Source: Tabrizicola sp. TH137 (GTDB taxonomy: Bacteria; Pseudomonadota; Alphaproteobacteria; Rhodobacterales; Rhodobacteraceae). Taken from it: a stretch of 64,000 nucleotides of DNA. Positions 17,201-26,371 of the stretch are shown here, piece by piece (position 1 is the first letter of the stretch; every line of letters begins with the position of its first letter). The translations under genes were made by a program, and so were the position numbers. The stretch lies in the NCBI RefSeq assembly GCF_002855575.1, contig NZ_PKRQ01000004.1, positions 372,001 through 436,000 on the forward strand. Reading direction: 5' to 3'. Under the pieces are notes generated by a model. The model did not search any database, was not told the DNA's origin, and saw only the letters and a program-made list of their open reading frames with translations.

Positions 17201-18472
17201 TCAGCGGATATAGTCGAAGAGGGAGGAACCGTTGATCTTGACGAAGGTCTGCTGCGACGCCTGTTCGGTGAGCAGAAGCTGCTGGACCCGCGTGATGGCG
17301 GCGGCGACGTCGAGATCCTCGAGCCCTGCGACGGCCTTGTCGATGCGGAGCTTGCGATCGGCCAGGACGGCGGCGTGGTCTTCGGCAAGGCGGCCGAGGG
17401 CGCCCACTTCGGCCCGCTGGGCGGCGGCATGGGTGATGGCATCGCCGAAGAGCCCCACAAGGCGGGTGGCAGAGATGGCATCGTTGCGCAGGAGCGTGCC
17501 GGTGCCGCGCGGTTGCAGGCTTTCATCCAGCGCGACGAAGCTGGCGACCGGGGTGCGAGGATTGCCGGGCTGATCGAAATTGCCGATGCGGATGTCGCCC
17601 AGGCCGGTGAGCACGAAGCCGCGCCCGTCGGCGGAGAGGGTGGCGGTGACGCCTGTGGTGGGGGTGGCGGCGTTGATCGCGGCGAGCATCTCGTCAGGGG
17701 CGCCGGTCATCACCTCGGCGGAGATGCGGGCGGTTCCGGTGGGGCCGGTGAGATCGAAGGCCATGTTGGCCGGGGTGCGGGTGGTCATCGGGGTGAACAG
17801 GCCGCGTTCGTTGACCTCGCTGAAGGGGCGGGCGGTCTGGAGCGGAATGGTGAGCGAGGCGATGAGATCATCGACCATGGCGAAGAGGCTTTTCGCGCCG
17901 CCGTCATCGGTGGGGACGGACATGAAGACCTCGGACCCGTTCAGGCCGGTGGCGAGGGTGGCGGTTTCCGTCAGCCGCAGCGTCGGGCGGCCGCCATCGC
18001 CCCGATATTCGACGCCATCCGGGCCATCCGCGAAGGGTTCGCCACTGCCGAAACCTGCGAAGAGCGGCAGGCCGAAGGTATCGCGCGCATTGGCGACAGT
18101 GAGGAGCGAGGTGCGGAGCGACACCGCTTCGGCCCTTAGGCCGGCGAAGCCTGCCTCCGTCAGCGTGTCATTGGCGGCCTGAAGCGAGATCTGCTGGAAG
18201 GCGCGGACGATGTTGCCAAGCTCTGCCATCTGGAGATCGGCCTGGTCGAGCCGGTCGGCGGCGAGTTCGGCATTGTCGGTGAAGCGTTCGATGGCGCCGC
18301 GCTGTTCGGTGACGGCGGAAAGCTTGGCCGCGCGCATCGGATCGGCCGAGGGGCGGGGATCGTTCTTGCCGGACGATATCTGCGCCTGAAGATCGGAGAT
18401 TTCGCCCGAGAGGCGGTTGAAATTCTCCATCGTGATCTTGCCGAACAGGGCGTTGCCGATGCTGGCGGTCAT
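17201..18472 (-). CDS. flgL: Hook-filament junction protein FlgL
   Basis: The product is 423 residues, somewhat longer than enteric FlgL. Flagellin-like N-terminal helices include LSGEISDLQAQISSGKNDPR, and the C-terminus ends with LDVAAAITRVQQLLLTEQAS and a flagellin-type amphipathic tail. It forms the second junction ring between FlgK and the filament. It follows flgK by 23 bases in transcription order and precedes sltF, placing it near the end of the flgG-flgL unit. Confidence 0.92.
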   Translation of the reverse strand: MTASIGNALFGKITMENFNRLSGEISDLQAQISSGKNDPRPSADPMRAAKLSAVTEQRGAIERFTDNAELAADRLDQADLQMAELGNIVRAFQQISLQAANDTLTEAGFAGLRAEAVSLRTSLLTVANARDTFGLPLFAGFGSGEPFADGPDGVEYRGDGGRPTLRLTETATLATGLNGSEVFMSVPTDDGGAKSLFAMVDDLIASLTIPLQTARPFSEVNERGLFTPMTTRTPANMAFDLTGPTGTARISAEVMTGAPDEMLAAINAATPTTGVTATLSADGRGFVLTGLGDIRIGNFDQPGNPRTPVASFVALDESLQPRGTGTLLRNDAISATRLVGLFGDAITHAAAQRAEVGALGRLAEDHAAVLADRKLRIDKAVAGLEDLDVAAAITRVQQLLLTEQASQQTFVKINGSSLFDYIR

Positions 18473-18495
18473 GGGCGGGGCCTTTCAGTCTTGGG

Positions 18496-21400
18496 TCAGA
18501 GCGAGGACAGGAGCGTGTCGAAGAGTTCCTGCGCCACCCGCATGATCTGGGCGGCGGCGTTGTAGTTCTGTTGCAGTTCCAGAAGGCGGGCCGCTTCGGC
18601 ATCCAGATCGACGGCCCCCTGTTCGGCATCGGCGCGGCGGATGGTGTCGTGGACGGCGGTGCGGGCCGAAACGCGCTGTTCGGCGGCGGCGGCGCGGGTG
18701 CCGACTTCGGATTGCAGGTTGGACAGGATCGAAGCGAAGCCGCCCCTGCCGGTGGTGACATCGGCGAAGCGCAGGCCGAGGATCGCGTCCAGCGCGCGGC
18801 CATCGTTGCGGCCATCGGTGTTGGGGGTGAGGCGGAAACTGTCGCCCGTGGCCGGATTGCCGGTGACGGAGATGGAGAGGCCGTCGATGACGGTGCCGCC
18901 GGTGGAATCGAGGACGCGGGTGCCGATGGAATGGCCGGTGGCGATGTCGAAGAGGCCGACGCGGTTGGTTTCGGCATCGAGCACGCGGAGTTCGACCGAT
19001 GGCAGGAGGCTGGGCGGCGGGCCTGCGGTGATGGACCCGGCAAGGCGCAGGTTGCTGGCGCCGGTCATCACGACGATGAGGTCTTCGGGCGGCAGGTTGG
19101 TGAGGTTCAGCCGCTGACCGGCGAGGGAGGAGGTGGTGACCGGGATGTCGAGCGCGCTGCCATTGGCGGAAAGCGCGGTGAGGCTGCCGCCATTGACCGA
19201 GATGGCGGCGCCGAGGGAGGCGAAGCCCGCCGCCTGGGCCCCCGGCAGGATGCGGGCGCTGGCCGAGGTGGCCGGCAGGGACAGGGTGATCGCGCCGGTG
19301 CCATCGACAGAGGCCGTGCCGGGGAAACCGGGGGGAAGGGTGACGGTGGGGCCGCCATTCACGGTGAGGGTGTAGAGGGTGCTGCCCACCTCGACCTGCA
19401 TCGGGACGGGGAAGGGGCCGGTGGCGGGCTGGCCCGTCAGGCGCGATTGCGGGAGCTGCGCGGGGGCGAGGCCGAAGGCGGCGGCGGAGGAGGTGTTGGG
19501 GATGGAGAGGAACCCCGCCTCGGTGCTGCCGCCGTTGACGGTGAGTTGCAGGCGGTTGGACGCATCGAAGCTGGCCGAGAGGCGGCCGGTTTCCGGGCCG
19601 CTGACCTGCACCGTGCCGCCCTGCATGCGCAGGACGTAATCCTGCCCGTCGAGGCGGACGACAGTGGAGGTGCCGTTGGCCGGCAGCGTGCCGACGGCCG
19701 CGCCGGTGAGCCCGGACTGCGGCATGTCTTCGCGCAGGAGGGCGGCGAGGCCCGCAGCGACATCGGCGGAGGAGGCGGCGGCAGCAGTGGCGGTGTTGAG
19801 CGTGACGCTGCGCCCGCCCAGGGTGAGGCCGTAATTCGTGGGGCCTGCAAGCGCGCCTGTGGCGGCGGCGGTGGAGCCGTCGATGGCGGGATCGAAGTCG
19901 AAGGTCAGGGTGCGGCTGGCCCCAGCCGCCGAGGAGGTGGAGGTGACGAGCCCGCCTTGCAGCGCGTCGGCAGTGGAATCGATGCGGGTGGCATCGAGTG
20001 TCACGGTGAAGCCCTGCGATTGCGTCAGCCGGACCTGGCCGGAGATGCGGGCGGCCGAGGCCCCGGCCCCGAGCGTGACAGACGCCCCGGCGACCTGCCC
20101 CTGGTCGGTGGCGGGCGTCAGGCTGACGGTGCCGCCACCATCATGGGAGAGGTTGGTGATGCGGAGATCGGCCCCGCTGGGGTGGGTGAGCAGAAGGCGG
20201 GTGCCATCGGGGGAAAGCTGCGCGCTGATGCCGGTGGAACCGGTGAGCGCGTTGACGGACAGAAGGAGCGAGTCAAGCCGACCGCCCGCCACATCGCCGC
20301 CGACAACCAGCGGTGTGCCATTCGTCCCTTCGATCTGGAAGGCGACGCGCCCGTCGCCTGCGACGGTGAGCAGGGCGGAGGTGGAGGCGGTCGCCTCCAG
20401 ACCCGGATAGACGTCGTTCATCATCTGCGCGAGGCGCTGCGCGCTGCTGCCGGGCGGCAGGGTCAGGGCGATGGGCGAGGCGCCGGGTTCTTCGAGCAGG
20501 ATGTTGCGGGCAGGCGAGGCTACGGCCTCGACCGTGCCGGACCAGGTGACGGGGGCATGGGGCGAGAGCGTGACGGATTGCAGGCCGGAGGCCTGATCGC
20601 TGTCGAGGGTCAGGCCGCGATAGCCGACGCCGCCCGGCGCTTCGAGATAATCGGTGACGTATTCGGCGCCGGGGAGGAAGCCGTTCGCTTCGGTGAAGAG
20701 GAGCGCGATATCGGCGGCGGACATCGGGGTGCCCGCGATCTGGCGGCCTTCGCGGGTGAAGATTTGCAGCGTGCCGCCCTGGGCCGCGCCGGGGGTGACG
20801 GTGGCCCCCTGCGCGTCGAGCGTGGCAGAGGTGATGTTGCCGGTGTTGCGCGACAGGGTCAGCGCGCCGTCGGTGCCTGCGGCGGCAAGGCCGAGCGAGG
20901 CGAAGGTTTCGCCCGCGGCGGTTTCGAACTGGCCCGAGGTGAGGGCGGCGGCAAGCTGCGCGACCGTCCAGCCTGCGGGACGGGGGCCGCCCCCGGCAAG
21001 GGTGGTGAGGTTGAAGGTATGGGGCGTGCCGTCCAGCGTGACGGTCAGGCTGCCCGTGCCATCGACGGCGGCATCGGCAAGGGCGAAATCGGCGGTGGAT
21101 TGCGCGCCGAGGCTGGCAAAGCTGGCGGCGGTGGTGCCGGCGGGGATGTAGCCCACGACGCCGGAGGAGAGGAGCGTGACGGCCCCTGCCGCGGTGTTTG
21201 CCCCGGCGAGGATGGTGGAGAGTTGCGGCACGGTCGGAGGGGCGACGGTCGTCGCCGCCATCGCGACGGCGCCGGAGCCGGTATTGCCCGCAGCGGGCGC
21301 AACGAGGGTTGCGACGGCGGCGGCAAGGCGTTCGGGCACTTCGGGCAGGAAGCGCATGTTGATGGCGAGGCCGGTGGTGGGCGTGAAGGTGAGGCGGTCG

Positions 21401-22599
21401 CCTTCGGCGGGTTCGCCGTCGATCTCGATCGTGACGCCGGGCAGAACGAGGAGGCGGTCGGCGCTGCCCAGGACATTGCCCAGCGCATCTTCGGCGCGCC
21501 AGACGCCCAGGGTCTGGTCGCGGATGAGGGTGATGGGACCGGTGGTGTTCGGGCCGGTGGGGGTGATTTCAGCACGGGCATAGCCCTGGTTGCCCGCCGC
21601 GCGGGTCATTTCCCAGCCTTCGAGCGAGAACATGTCGCCGCCCGGCGCGCCGGTCAGATCGAGGCCGATGGAATGGACGGCGTTCATCTCTCCGGCCATC
21701 TTGCGGGCGAGGGCGTTCACCTCTTGCAGGGCGGTTTCGATGGCGCCCAGCGCGGTGACATAGCCGCCGAGCGCGCCCGTCCCGATCATGCGCGTGTCGC
21801 GGGTGGTGCCTTCCCGGTCGATGGTGAGGGTGAGGTCGGTGGTGCCGGAGACGGAGAGGGTGGCCGGGCCGCCGGGACCAAGCAGGAGGGGCCCGCCGCC
21901 ATCCACCCCGAGCGTGACGGTGGCGCGGCCCTCGGGATCGAGCGCGACGGAGATGCCGATGTTTTCGGCGAGGCTGCCGAGCAGCCGGTCGCGTTCGTCA
22001 TGCAGCGGGTTCAGCGCCCCGACATTGCCGGTGTTCGAGGTGAAGCGGAGTTGCAGTTCATGCAGGTCGGCCAGGTCGCGGCTGGCCTGGGCGGCGGCGG
22101 CCTCGGCGGCGTTGAACGTGTCTTCGCGCAGGCGGATCAGCCCTGCGGCGATGCCCTGGAAGGCGGAGGCGAGGGTGTTGCCCGCCTCGAGCGTGACGCG
22201 GCGGAGGGATGTGTCGGCGGGCGAGGCGGCGAGGCTGCCGATGGCGGCGAAGAAATCCTCGAGCGCGGCGTCAATGCCGCCCGTGCGGGGGAGGAGGACG
22301 GTTTCCACCGCGAGGGCCGCGTCATGGTGGACTTCGGCGGAGGAGAGATCGGCAGAGGCGGTGCGGAGGCGCTGTGCGAGGAGTTCGTCGAAGGCGCGGC
22401 GGATCTGGTCGATCTCCACCCCCTGGCCGCCGGTGGCGAGGGTGGTGACGGTGGTGCGCGCCCCGCCGATCTGTTCGGTGGTGACATCGCGACGGCGGTA
22501 GCCTTCGGTGTTCACGTTGGCGATGTTTTCGCCCGTGACTCCCAGCGCGGTGCGATAGGCACCGATCGCCGAGCGCGCGATGTCCATGATGTTCGACAT
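18496..22599 (-). CDS. flgK: Hook-filament junction protein FlgK, greatly enlarged
   Basis: The product is 1,367 residues; most FlgK proteins are 450-650. The N-terminus is standard: IARSAIGAYRTALGVTGENI, NVNTEGYRRRDV. The C-terminus is also standard, closing with ARLLELQQNYNAAAQIMRVA. Between about residues 420 and 1,250 is an insertion of repeated beta-rich, Thr/Gly/Ala-rich modules resembling flagellin-hypervariable or adhesin-like domains. A similarly long FlgK is, from memory, found in R. sphaeroides. Its start overlaps the flgJ stop by one base. The central insert would be exposed at the hook-filament joint. Confidence 0.92.
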   Translation of the reverse strand: MSNIMDIARSAIGAYRTALGVTGENIANVNTEGYRRRDVTTEQIGGARTTVTTLATGGQGVEIDQIRRAFDELLAQRLRTASADLSSAEVHHDAALAVETVLLPRTGGIDAALEDFFAAIGSLAASPADTSLRRVTLEAGNTLASAFQGIAAGLIRLREDTFNAAEAAAAQASRDLADLHELQLRFTSNTGNVGALNPLHDERDRLLGSLAENIGISVALDPEGRATVTLGVDGGGPLLLGPGGPATLSVSGTTDLTLTIDREGTTRDTRMIGTGALGGYVTALGAIETALQEVNALARKMAGEMNAVHSIGLDLTGAPGGDMFSLEGWEMTRAAGNQGYARAEITPTGPNTTGPITLIRDQTLGVWRAEDALGNVLGSADRLLVLPGVTIEIDGEPAEGDRLTFTPTTGLAINMRFLPEVPERLAAAVATLVAPAAGNTGSGAVAMAATTVAPPTVPQLSTILAGANTAAGAVTLLSSGVVGYIPAGTTAASFASLGAQSTADFALADAAVDGTGSLTVTLDGTPHTFNLTTLAGGGPRPAGWTVAQLAAALTSGQFETAAGETFASLGLAAAGTDGALTLSRNTGNITSATLDAQGATVTPGAAQGGTLQIFTREGRQIAGTPMSAADIALLFTEANGFLPGAEYVTDYLEAPGGVGYRGLTLDSDQASGLQSVTLSPHAPVTWSGTVEAVASPARNILLEEPGASPIALTLPPGSSAQRLAQMMNDVYPGLEATASTSALLTVAGDGRVAFQIEGTNGTPLVVGGDVAGGRLDSLLLSVNALTGSTGISAQLSPDGTRLLLTHPSGADLRITNLSHDGGGTVSLTPATDQGQVAGASVTLGAGASAARISGQVRLTQSQGFTVTLDATRIDSTADALQGGLVTSTSSAAGASRTLTFDFDPAIDGSTAAATGALAGPTNYGLTLGGRSVTLNTATAAAASSADVAAGLAALLREDMPQSGLTGAAVGTLPANGTSTVVRLDGQDYVLRMQGGTVQVSGPETGRLSASFDASNRLQLTVNGGSTEAGFLSIPNTSSAAAFGLAPAQLPQSRLTGQPATGPFPVPMQVEVGSTLYTLTVNGGPTVTLPPGFPGTASVDGTGAITLSLPATSASARILPGAQAAGFASLGAAISVNGGSLTALSANGSALDIPVTTSSLAGQRLNLTNLPPEDLIVVMTGASNLRLAGSITAGPPPSLLPSVELRVLDAETNRVGLFDIATGHSIGTRVLDSTGGTVIDGLSISVTGNPATGDSFRLTPNTDGRNDGRALDAILGLRFADVTTGRGGFASILSNLQSEVGTRAAAAEQRVSARTAVHDTIRRADAEQGAVDLDAEAARLLELQQNYNAAAQIMRVAQELFDTLLSSL

Positions 22600-22913
22600 C
22601 AGTCAGCCTTGTAAGCGTTCGTTGCGGCCGAGGGAGGGACGAAGCGCGAGAATTGCCGTTCGACGGCGTCGGCGATGCCGAAGCCGGTGCGGCCGGCGGA
22701 GGCGCGGGCGATCTCGGCATCGAAGAGGTCGCGCGTCTTGTCCACCGCGCTGCTGCCGAGGATATCTTCGCCGAGGGAGCCCGCGCGGGCGGATTTGAGG
22801 AAGAGGCCGAGGAAGAGTTCCTCGAACCCTTCGGCGGCCTTGCGCAGTTCGGCCTGCTGGTCGCGCAGCGGCGGGGTCAGCGAAACGGGAGGGGAGATGG
22901 CCTTGAAATCCAT
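22599..22913 (-). CDS. flgJ: Rod scaffold protein FlgJ, rod-binding domain only
   Basis: The product is 104 residues and corresponds to the N-terminal rod-capping half of enteric FlgJ (about 313 residues): AAEGFEELFLGLFLKSARAG is the conserved Rod-binding motif. The C-terminal muramidase half is absent, and there is no sign of a frameshift, as the next gene overlaps its stop. A separate transglycosylase gene (16,206-17,162) presumably supplies wall hydrolysis. Confidence 0.9.
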   Translation of the reverse strand: MDFKAISPPVSLTPPLRDQQAELRKAAEGFEELFLGLFLKSARAGSLGEDILGSSAVDKTRDLFDAEIARASAGRTGFGIADAVERQFSRFVPPSAATNAYKAD

Positions 22914-22914
22914 G

Positions 22915-24033
22915 TCAAATCACCACGAGTTCGGCCCGAAGGGCACCTGCCTCGCGCAGGGCTTCGAGGATGGCGACAAGGTCGGAGGGCGAGGCGCCGA
23001 CGGCGTTGATCGCATCGACCAGCGAGGCAAGGGACACGCCGGGATCGAAGACGAAGGCGCGGTTGGCCTCTTCGGTGGCGGTGATGGTGCTGTCGGGGGT
23101 GACGGTGGTTTCGCCCGGCACGACGACGGTGCCGTCGCCGTTGACGACTGTCGCGCTCTGGTTCACCTGCGGGTCTTCGGAGATGGAGACGGTGAGCGAG
23201 CCATGGGTGACGGCGGCCGGGGTCACGCGGACATGGCCGCCGATGACGACGGTGCCGGTGCGGGAATTGACCACGACCTTGGCGGCGGGGGCGTCGGGGG
23301 TGACTTCGATGTTTTCCAGCATCCCCATGAAGGTGACGCGCTGGTTGGCGTCATAGGGGGCGCGGACCGCGACGGAGGTGCCGTCCAGGGCGGTGGCGAT
23401 GTCGGGGCCGAACACCTCGTTTATCGCCTTGGCCACGGCGGCGGCGGTGGAGAAATCGGGGCGGTTGAGGTTCAGGACGAGGGATTCGGTATCGAGGAAG
23501 GGGGCTTCGACGATGCGTTCGACGGTGCCGCCGCGCGGGATGCGGCCCACGGTCGGGACGTTGACGGTGAGGGAGGAACCGTCCTGCCCTTCGACGCCGA
23601 GGCCGCCGACGATGAGATTGCCCTGGGCGATGGCGTAGATCTCGCCATCCGCGCCCATGAGCGGCGTCATCAGCAGGGTGCCGCCCTTGAGCGACTTGGC
23701 CGAGCCGACGGTGGAGACGGTGACGTCAAGCACCTGCCCCTCTTTCATGAAGGGGGGGAGTTCGGCGGTGACCATGACGGCGGCGGCGTTGCGGGCGTTC
23801 AGATCGGAGGCTTCGACCGTGAGGCCGAGGCGGGAGATCAGGGATTGCAGGGATTGCAGGGTGAGGCCGGAATTGCCGTCGCCGGTGCCGGAAAGGCCCA
23901 CGACGACGCCATAGCCCACCAGCGGGTTGGACCGGACCCCGGCCACCGAGGCGATGTCCTTCAGCCGGTCGGCGCTGGCCGGAGGGGCCAGCGCGACGGC
24001 GAGGAGGAGGGTCAGGAACAGGGTGCGGATCAC
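22915..24033 (-). CDS. flgI: Flagellar P-ring protein FlgI
   Basis: The product is 372 residues, the standard length. A signal peptide ends at about residue 21 ([10 protein letters not shown]). Conserved FlgI stretches include [35 protein letters not shown] and [11 protein letters not shown]-like sequence near the end, closing with [14 protein letters not shown]. It polymerises around the rod in the peptidoglycan layer. The start overlaps the flgH stop by four bases and flgJ follows after one base. Confidence 0.96.
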   Translation of the reverse strand: MIRTLFLTLLLAVALAPPASADRLKDIASVAGVRSNPLVGYGVVVGLSGTGDGNSGLTLQSLQSLISRLGLTVEASDLNARNAAAVMVTAELPPFMKEGQVLDVTVSTVGSAKSLKGGTLLMTPLMGADGEIYAIAQGNLIVGGLGVEGQDGSSLTVNVPTVGRIPRGGTVERIVEAPFLDTESLVLNLNRPDFSTAAAVAKAINEVFGPDIATALDGTSVAVRAPYDANQRVTFMGMLENIEVTPDAPAAKVVVNSRTGTVVIGGHVRVTPAAVTHGSLTVSISEDPQVNQSATVVNGDGTVVVPGETTVTPDSTITATEEANRAFVFDPGVSLASLVDAINAVGASPSDLVAILEALREAGALRAELVVI

Positions 24034-24704
24034 AGCGGCGACACCACGTCGAGACCGCGCCGCAGCCAGCCGGGGCGCGAGGTATCATGCACCGTGCCTG
24101 CGCCGACATATTTGATCGAGGCATGGGCGATGCGGTCGGAGGGGACGACGTTCTGCGCGTTGATGTCTTCGGGCCGGACGACGCCGGTCAGGCGGACATA
24201 TTCGTTGCCGTTGTTCAGGGTGAGGCGCTTTTGCCCCATCACTTCGAGCTGGCCGCCGGGCAGGACGCGGACGACCTGCACCGAGAGGCGGCCGGTGAGC
24301 GAGTTCGACTGCTGCGCCTGGCCGCGACCGGCGAAGGACTGGTCGGTGCCGTTGTCGAGGAGGCCGTCATCAAGGCCGAGGGTCAGGGCATCGGGCATGT
24401 CGAGCGAATAGTCGTTGGAGCGCGAACCCGAGGCGGATTGCGTCTTGGAGGCCTGGAAGCGTTCCACGAACTGGACGGTGAGGATGTCGCCCACCCGGGC
24501 GGCGCGGCGGTCCGATGCGAAGAGGCCTGCGGAGGAGGCGGTGTAGATGCCGCCCGTCGGCACGGCATCGCTGTCCATATAGGCGGTTTCCGGGAAGATC
24601 GGGGCGTAGGCCTCGCTTTCCTTCTCCTCGATATAGGTCGGCGTGCAGGCCGCCGTGGCGAGGATCAGGGCGAAGGCGAGCGGGGCGCGGTTGGCAGATT
24701 TCAT
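24030..24704 (-). CDS. flgH: Flagellar L-ring lipoprotein FlgH
   Basis: The product is 224 residues. A lipoprotein signal with lipobox LATAAC makes Cys20 the lipidated residue. The conserved FlgH pattern follows: [58 protein letters not shown]. It forms the outer-membrane L ring with FlgI. An untranslated gap of 9 bases separates it from flgG. Confidence 0.96.
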   Translation of the reverse strand: MKSANRAPLAFALILATAACTPTYIEEKESEAYAPIFPETAYMDSDAVPTGGIYTASSAGLFASDRRAARVGDILTVQFVERFQASKTQSASGSRSNDYSLDMPDALTLGLDDGLLDNGTDQSFAGRGQAQQSNSLTGRLSVQVVRVLPGGQLEVMGQKRLTLNNGNEYVRLTGVVRPEDINAQNVVPSDRIAHASIKYVGAGTVHDTSRPGWLRRGLDVVSPL

Positions 24705-24713
24705 CGGTCAGCC

Positions 24714-25502
24714 TCAGAGATTGTTGGACAGGAAGCGCATCATTTCGTCCGATGCGGAAATGGTCTTGGAGTTCACCTCGTAGGCGCGCTGCGTCTCGAT
24801 CATGTCGACCAGTTCCTGAACGACATTGACGTTGGAGGATTCGAGCGCGCCCTGCACCAGCTTGCCCATGCCGTCGGCATAGGGGTTGCCGACGATGGCG
24901 GGGCCGGAGGCGGCGGTTTCGACGAGGAAGTTCTCGCCGATGGGTTCGAGGCCGCGCGGGTTGGAGAAGGTGGCCAGCGTGATCTGCCCGATCTCCTGCG
25001 GTTCCACGTCGCCCGGAAGCTGCACAGTCACGATGCCATCGCCAGAGATGGAGACGGCGGCGGCGCCGTCGGGGATCTGGATTTCGGGCTGCACGACATA
25101 GCCCGAGGCGGTGGTGAGCGTGCCGTCGGCATCGCGCGAGAGGGTGCCGTCGCGGGTATAGCCGATGCGGCCGTCGGGGAGCAGGACCTGGAAGAAGCCC
25201 TGACCGTCGATCGCCACGTCGAAGGCGTTGTCGGTGGTGACGAGGCTGCCCTGGGTGTAGAGCTTTTCCGTGTTCACGACGCGGACCCCGGTGCCGACGG
25301 CGAGCGGCGTGGTGAGCTGCGTGCCTTCAGAGGTGGGGGCGCCGGCCGGGCGGATGTTCTGGTAGAGAAGGGTTTCGAAATTGGCGCGGTCGCGCTTGAA
25401 ACCCGTGGTGTTCACGTTCGCCAGGTTGTTGGCGATGACCTGCATCCGGGTCTGCTGGGCATCCAGCCCGGTCTTGGCCACGTGCATCGCATCGGTTGTC
25501 AT
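24714..25502 (-). CDS. flgG: Distal rod protein FlgG
   Basis: The product is 262 residues from the ATG at 25,502, the usual FlgG size; an in-frame GTG at 25,511 sits too close to the GAGGTG site. N-terminal AKTGLDAQQTRMQVIANNLA and the NVNTTGFKRDRANFE motif are typical, as is the C-terminal SNVNVVQELVDMIETQRAYE. It builds the distal rod. A sigma-54 promoter 38 bases upstream makes this the first gene of the flgGHIJKL unit. Confidence 0.96.
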   Translation of the reverse strand: MTTDAMHVAKTGLDAQQTRMQVIANNLANVNTTGFKRDRANFETLLYQNIRPAGAPTSEGTQLTTPLAVGTGVRVVNTEKLYTQGSLVTTDNAFDVAIDGQGFFQVLLPDGRIGYTRDGTLSRDADGTLTTASGYVVQPEIQIPDGAAAVSISGDGIVTVQLPGDVEPQEIGQITLATFSNPRGLEPIGENFLVETAASGPAIVGNPYADGMGKLVQGALESSNVNVVQELVDMIETQRAYEVNSKTISASDEMMRFLSNNL

Positions 25503-25539
25503 CGGGGGCACCTCGGGATGTGTTCGTCATCCGATCTGG

Positions 25540-25555
25540 TGCAAGGGTCGTGCCA
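25540..25555 (-). promoter_or_regulatory. Sigma-54 promoter of the flgG-flgL unit
   Basis: On the minus strand the site reads TGGCACGACCCTTGCA, a full match to TGGCACG-N4-TTGCA. It lies in the flgF-flgG gap, 38 bases before the flgG ATG, and is outside any coding sequence. Confidence 0.85.
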
Positions 25556-25597
25556 TCCCCGGTTGCGATGCGCGCGAAATCAGGGCCTTGGCCGGGA

Positions 25598-26362
25598 TCA
25601 GGACTCCGGCATCCGCAGGAGGCGGGTTCCGGCCTCGTCCAGTTCCTTGGCCGAGGTGATGAGGCGCAGGTTGAGTTCGAAGCTGCGCTGGATGTCGATG
25701 GAGGTGATGAGTTCCTCGGTCGAATTCACGTTCGATCCTTCGAGGACGCCTTGCAGCACCTTGCCGCCCTGATCGGGGGCGGGCACAGGGCCGCCATTGG
25801 CGGGGCGGATCTGGCCGTCAAGGCCCTTTGTCAGGTTCGCCCCGGTGGCAAGGGTGGTGGCGATGGTCGCGATATCCACCCTTTCGCCGGGCGCTCCGTC
25901 GAGCGGTTCGATGGAGATGGTGCCGATCTCGTTGACCGTGAGGCTGCGGAAGGGCGGCACGGCGATGGGTTGCAGCGCCTGATCGAGGATCGCATCGCCT
26001 GCGCCGGTGCGCAGGATGCCATCGGAGGCGACCTGAAGGTCGCCGCGCCGGGTGAGGGCGGGGGCGCCGCCGGTTTCGGGGCGGATGTAGAACCAGCCCT
26101 TATCGGCAAGCGCGATGTCGAGGGGCTGGTCGGTCTGGTTGAGAAAGCCCGATTGCCGCGAGAAGGCTGCATTCTCTTCCGGCACCTGGAAGGCGCGGGC
26201 CTGGAGATCGCCCTCTTCTTCCAGCACGAAGGCCTGCCCTTCCGGCAGATAGTCGCGGCGGAAACCCGGGACGTTCTGGTTGGCAAGGTTCTGCGCGGTG
26301 GCGATATGCGCGCCGCGCAGATTGGCAAGGCTGTTCAGCGCCGTGTAGATCAGGCGATCCAT
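25598..26362 (-). CDS. flgF: Proximal rod protein FlgF
   Basis: The product is 254 residues. N-terminal MDRLIYTALNSLANLRGAHI and NLANQNVPGFRRDYL follow the rod/hook pattern, and the C-terminus has EGSNVNSTEELITSIDIQRS. It is shorter than FlgG at the LGDG loop and lies between flgE and flgG, where flgF is expected. It joins FlgB, FlgC and FlgG in the rod. It is the last gene of the unit that starts with flgB, before a new promoter. Confidence 0.94.
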   Translation of the reverse strand: MDRLIYTALNSLANLRGAHIATAQNLANQNVPGFRRDYLPEGQAFVLEEEGDLQARAFQVPEENAAFSRQSGFLNQTDQPLDIALADKGWFYIRPETGGAPALTRRGDLQVASDGILRTGAGDAILDQALQPIAVPPFRSLTVNEIGTISIEPLDGAPGERVDIATIATTLATGANLTKGLDGQIRPANGGPVPAPDQGGKVLQGVLEGSNVNSTEELITSIDIQRSFELNLRLITSAKELDEAGTRLLRMPES

Positions 26363-26371
26363 TCAGCGGCC

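Noticed and set aside
18571-22614. Long plus-strand frame opposite flgK
   Set aside because: It is Gly/Arg/Ala-rich with no recognisable domain and arises from the strong third-position GC bias of flgK on the minus strand.
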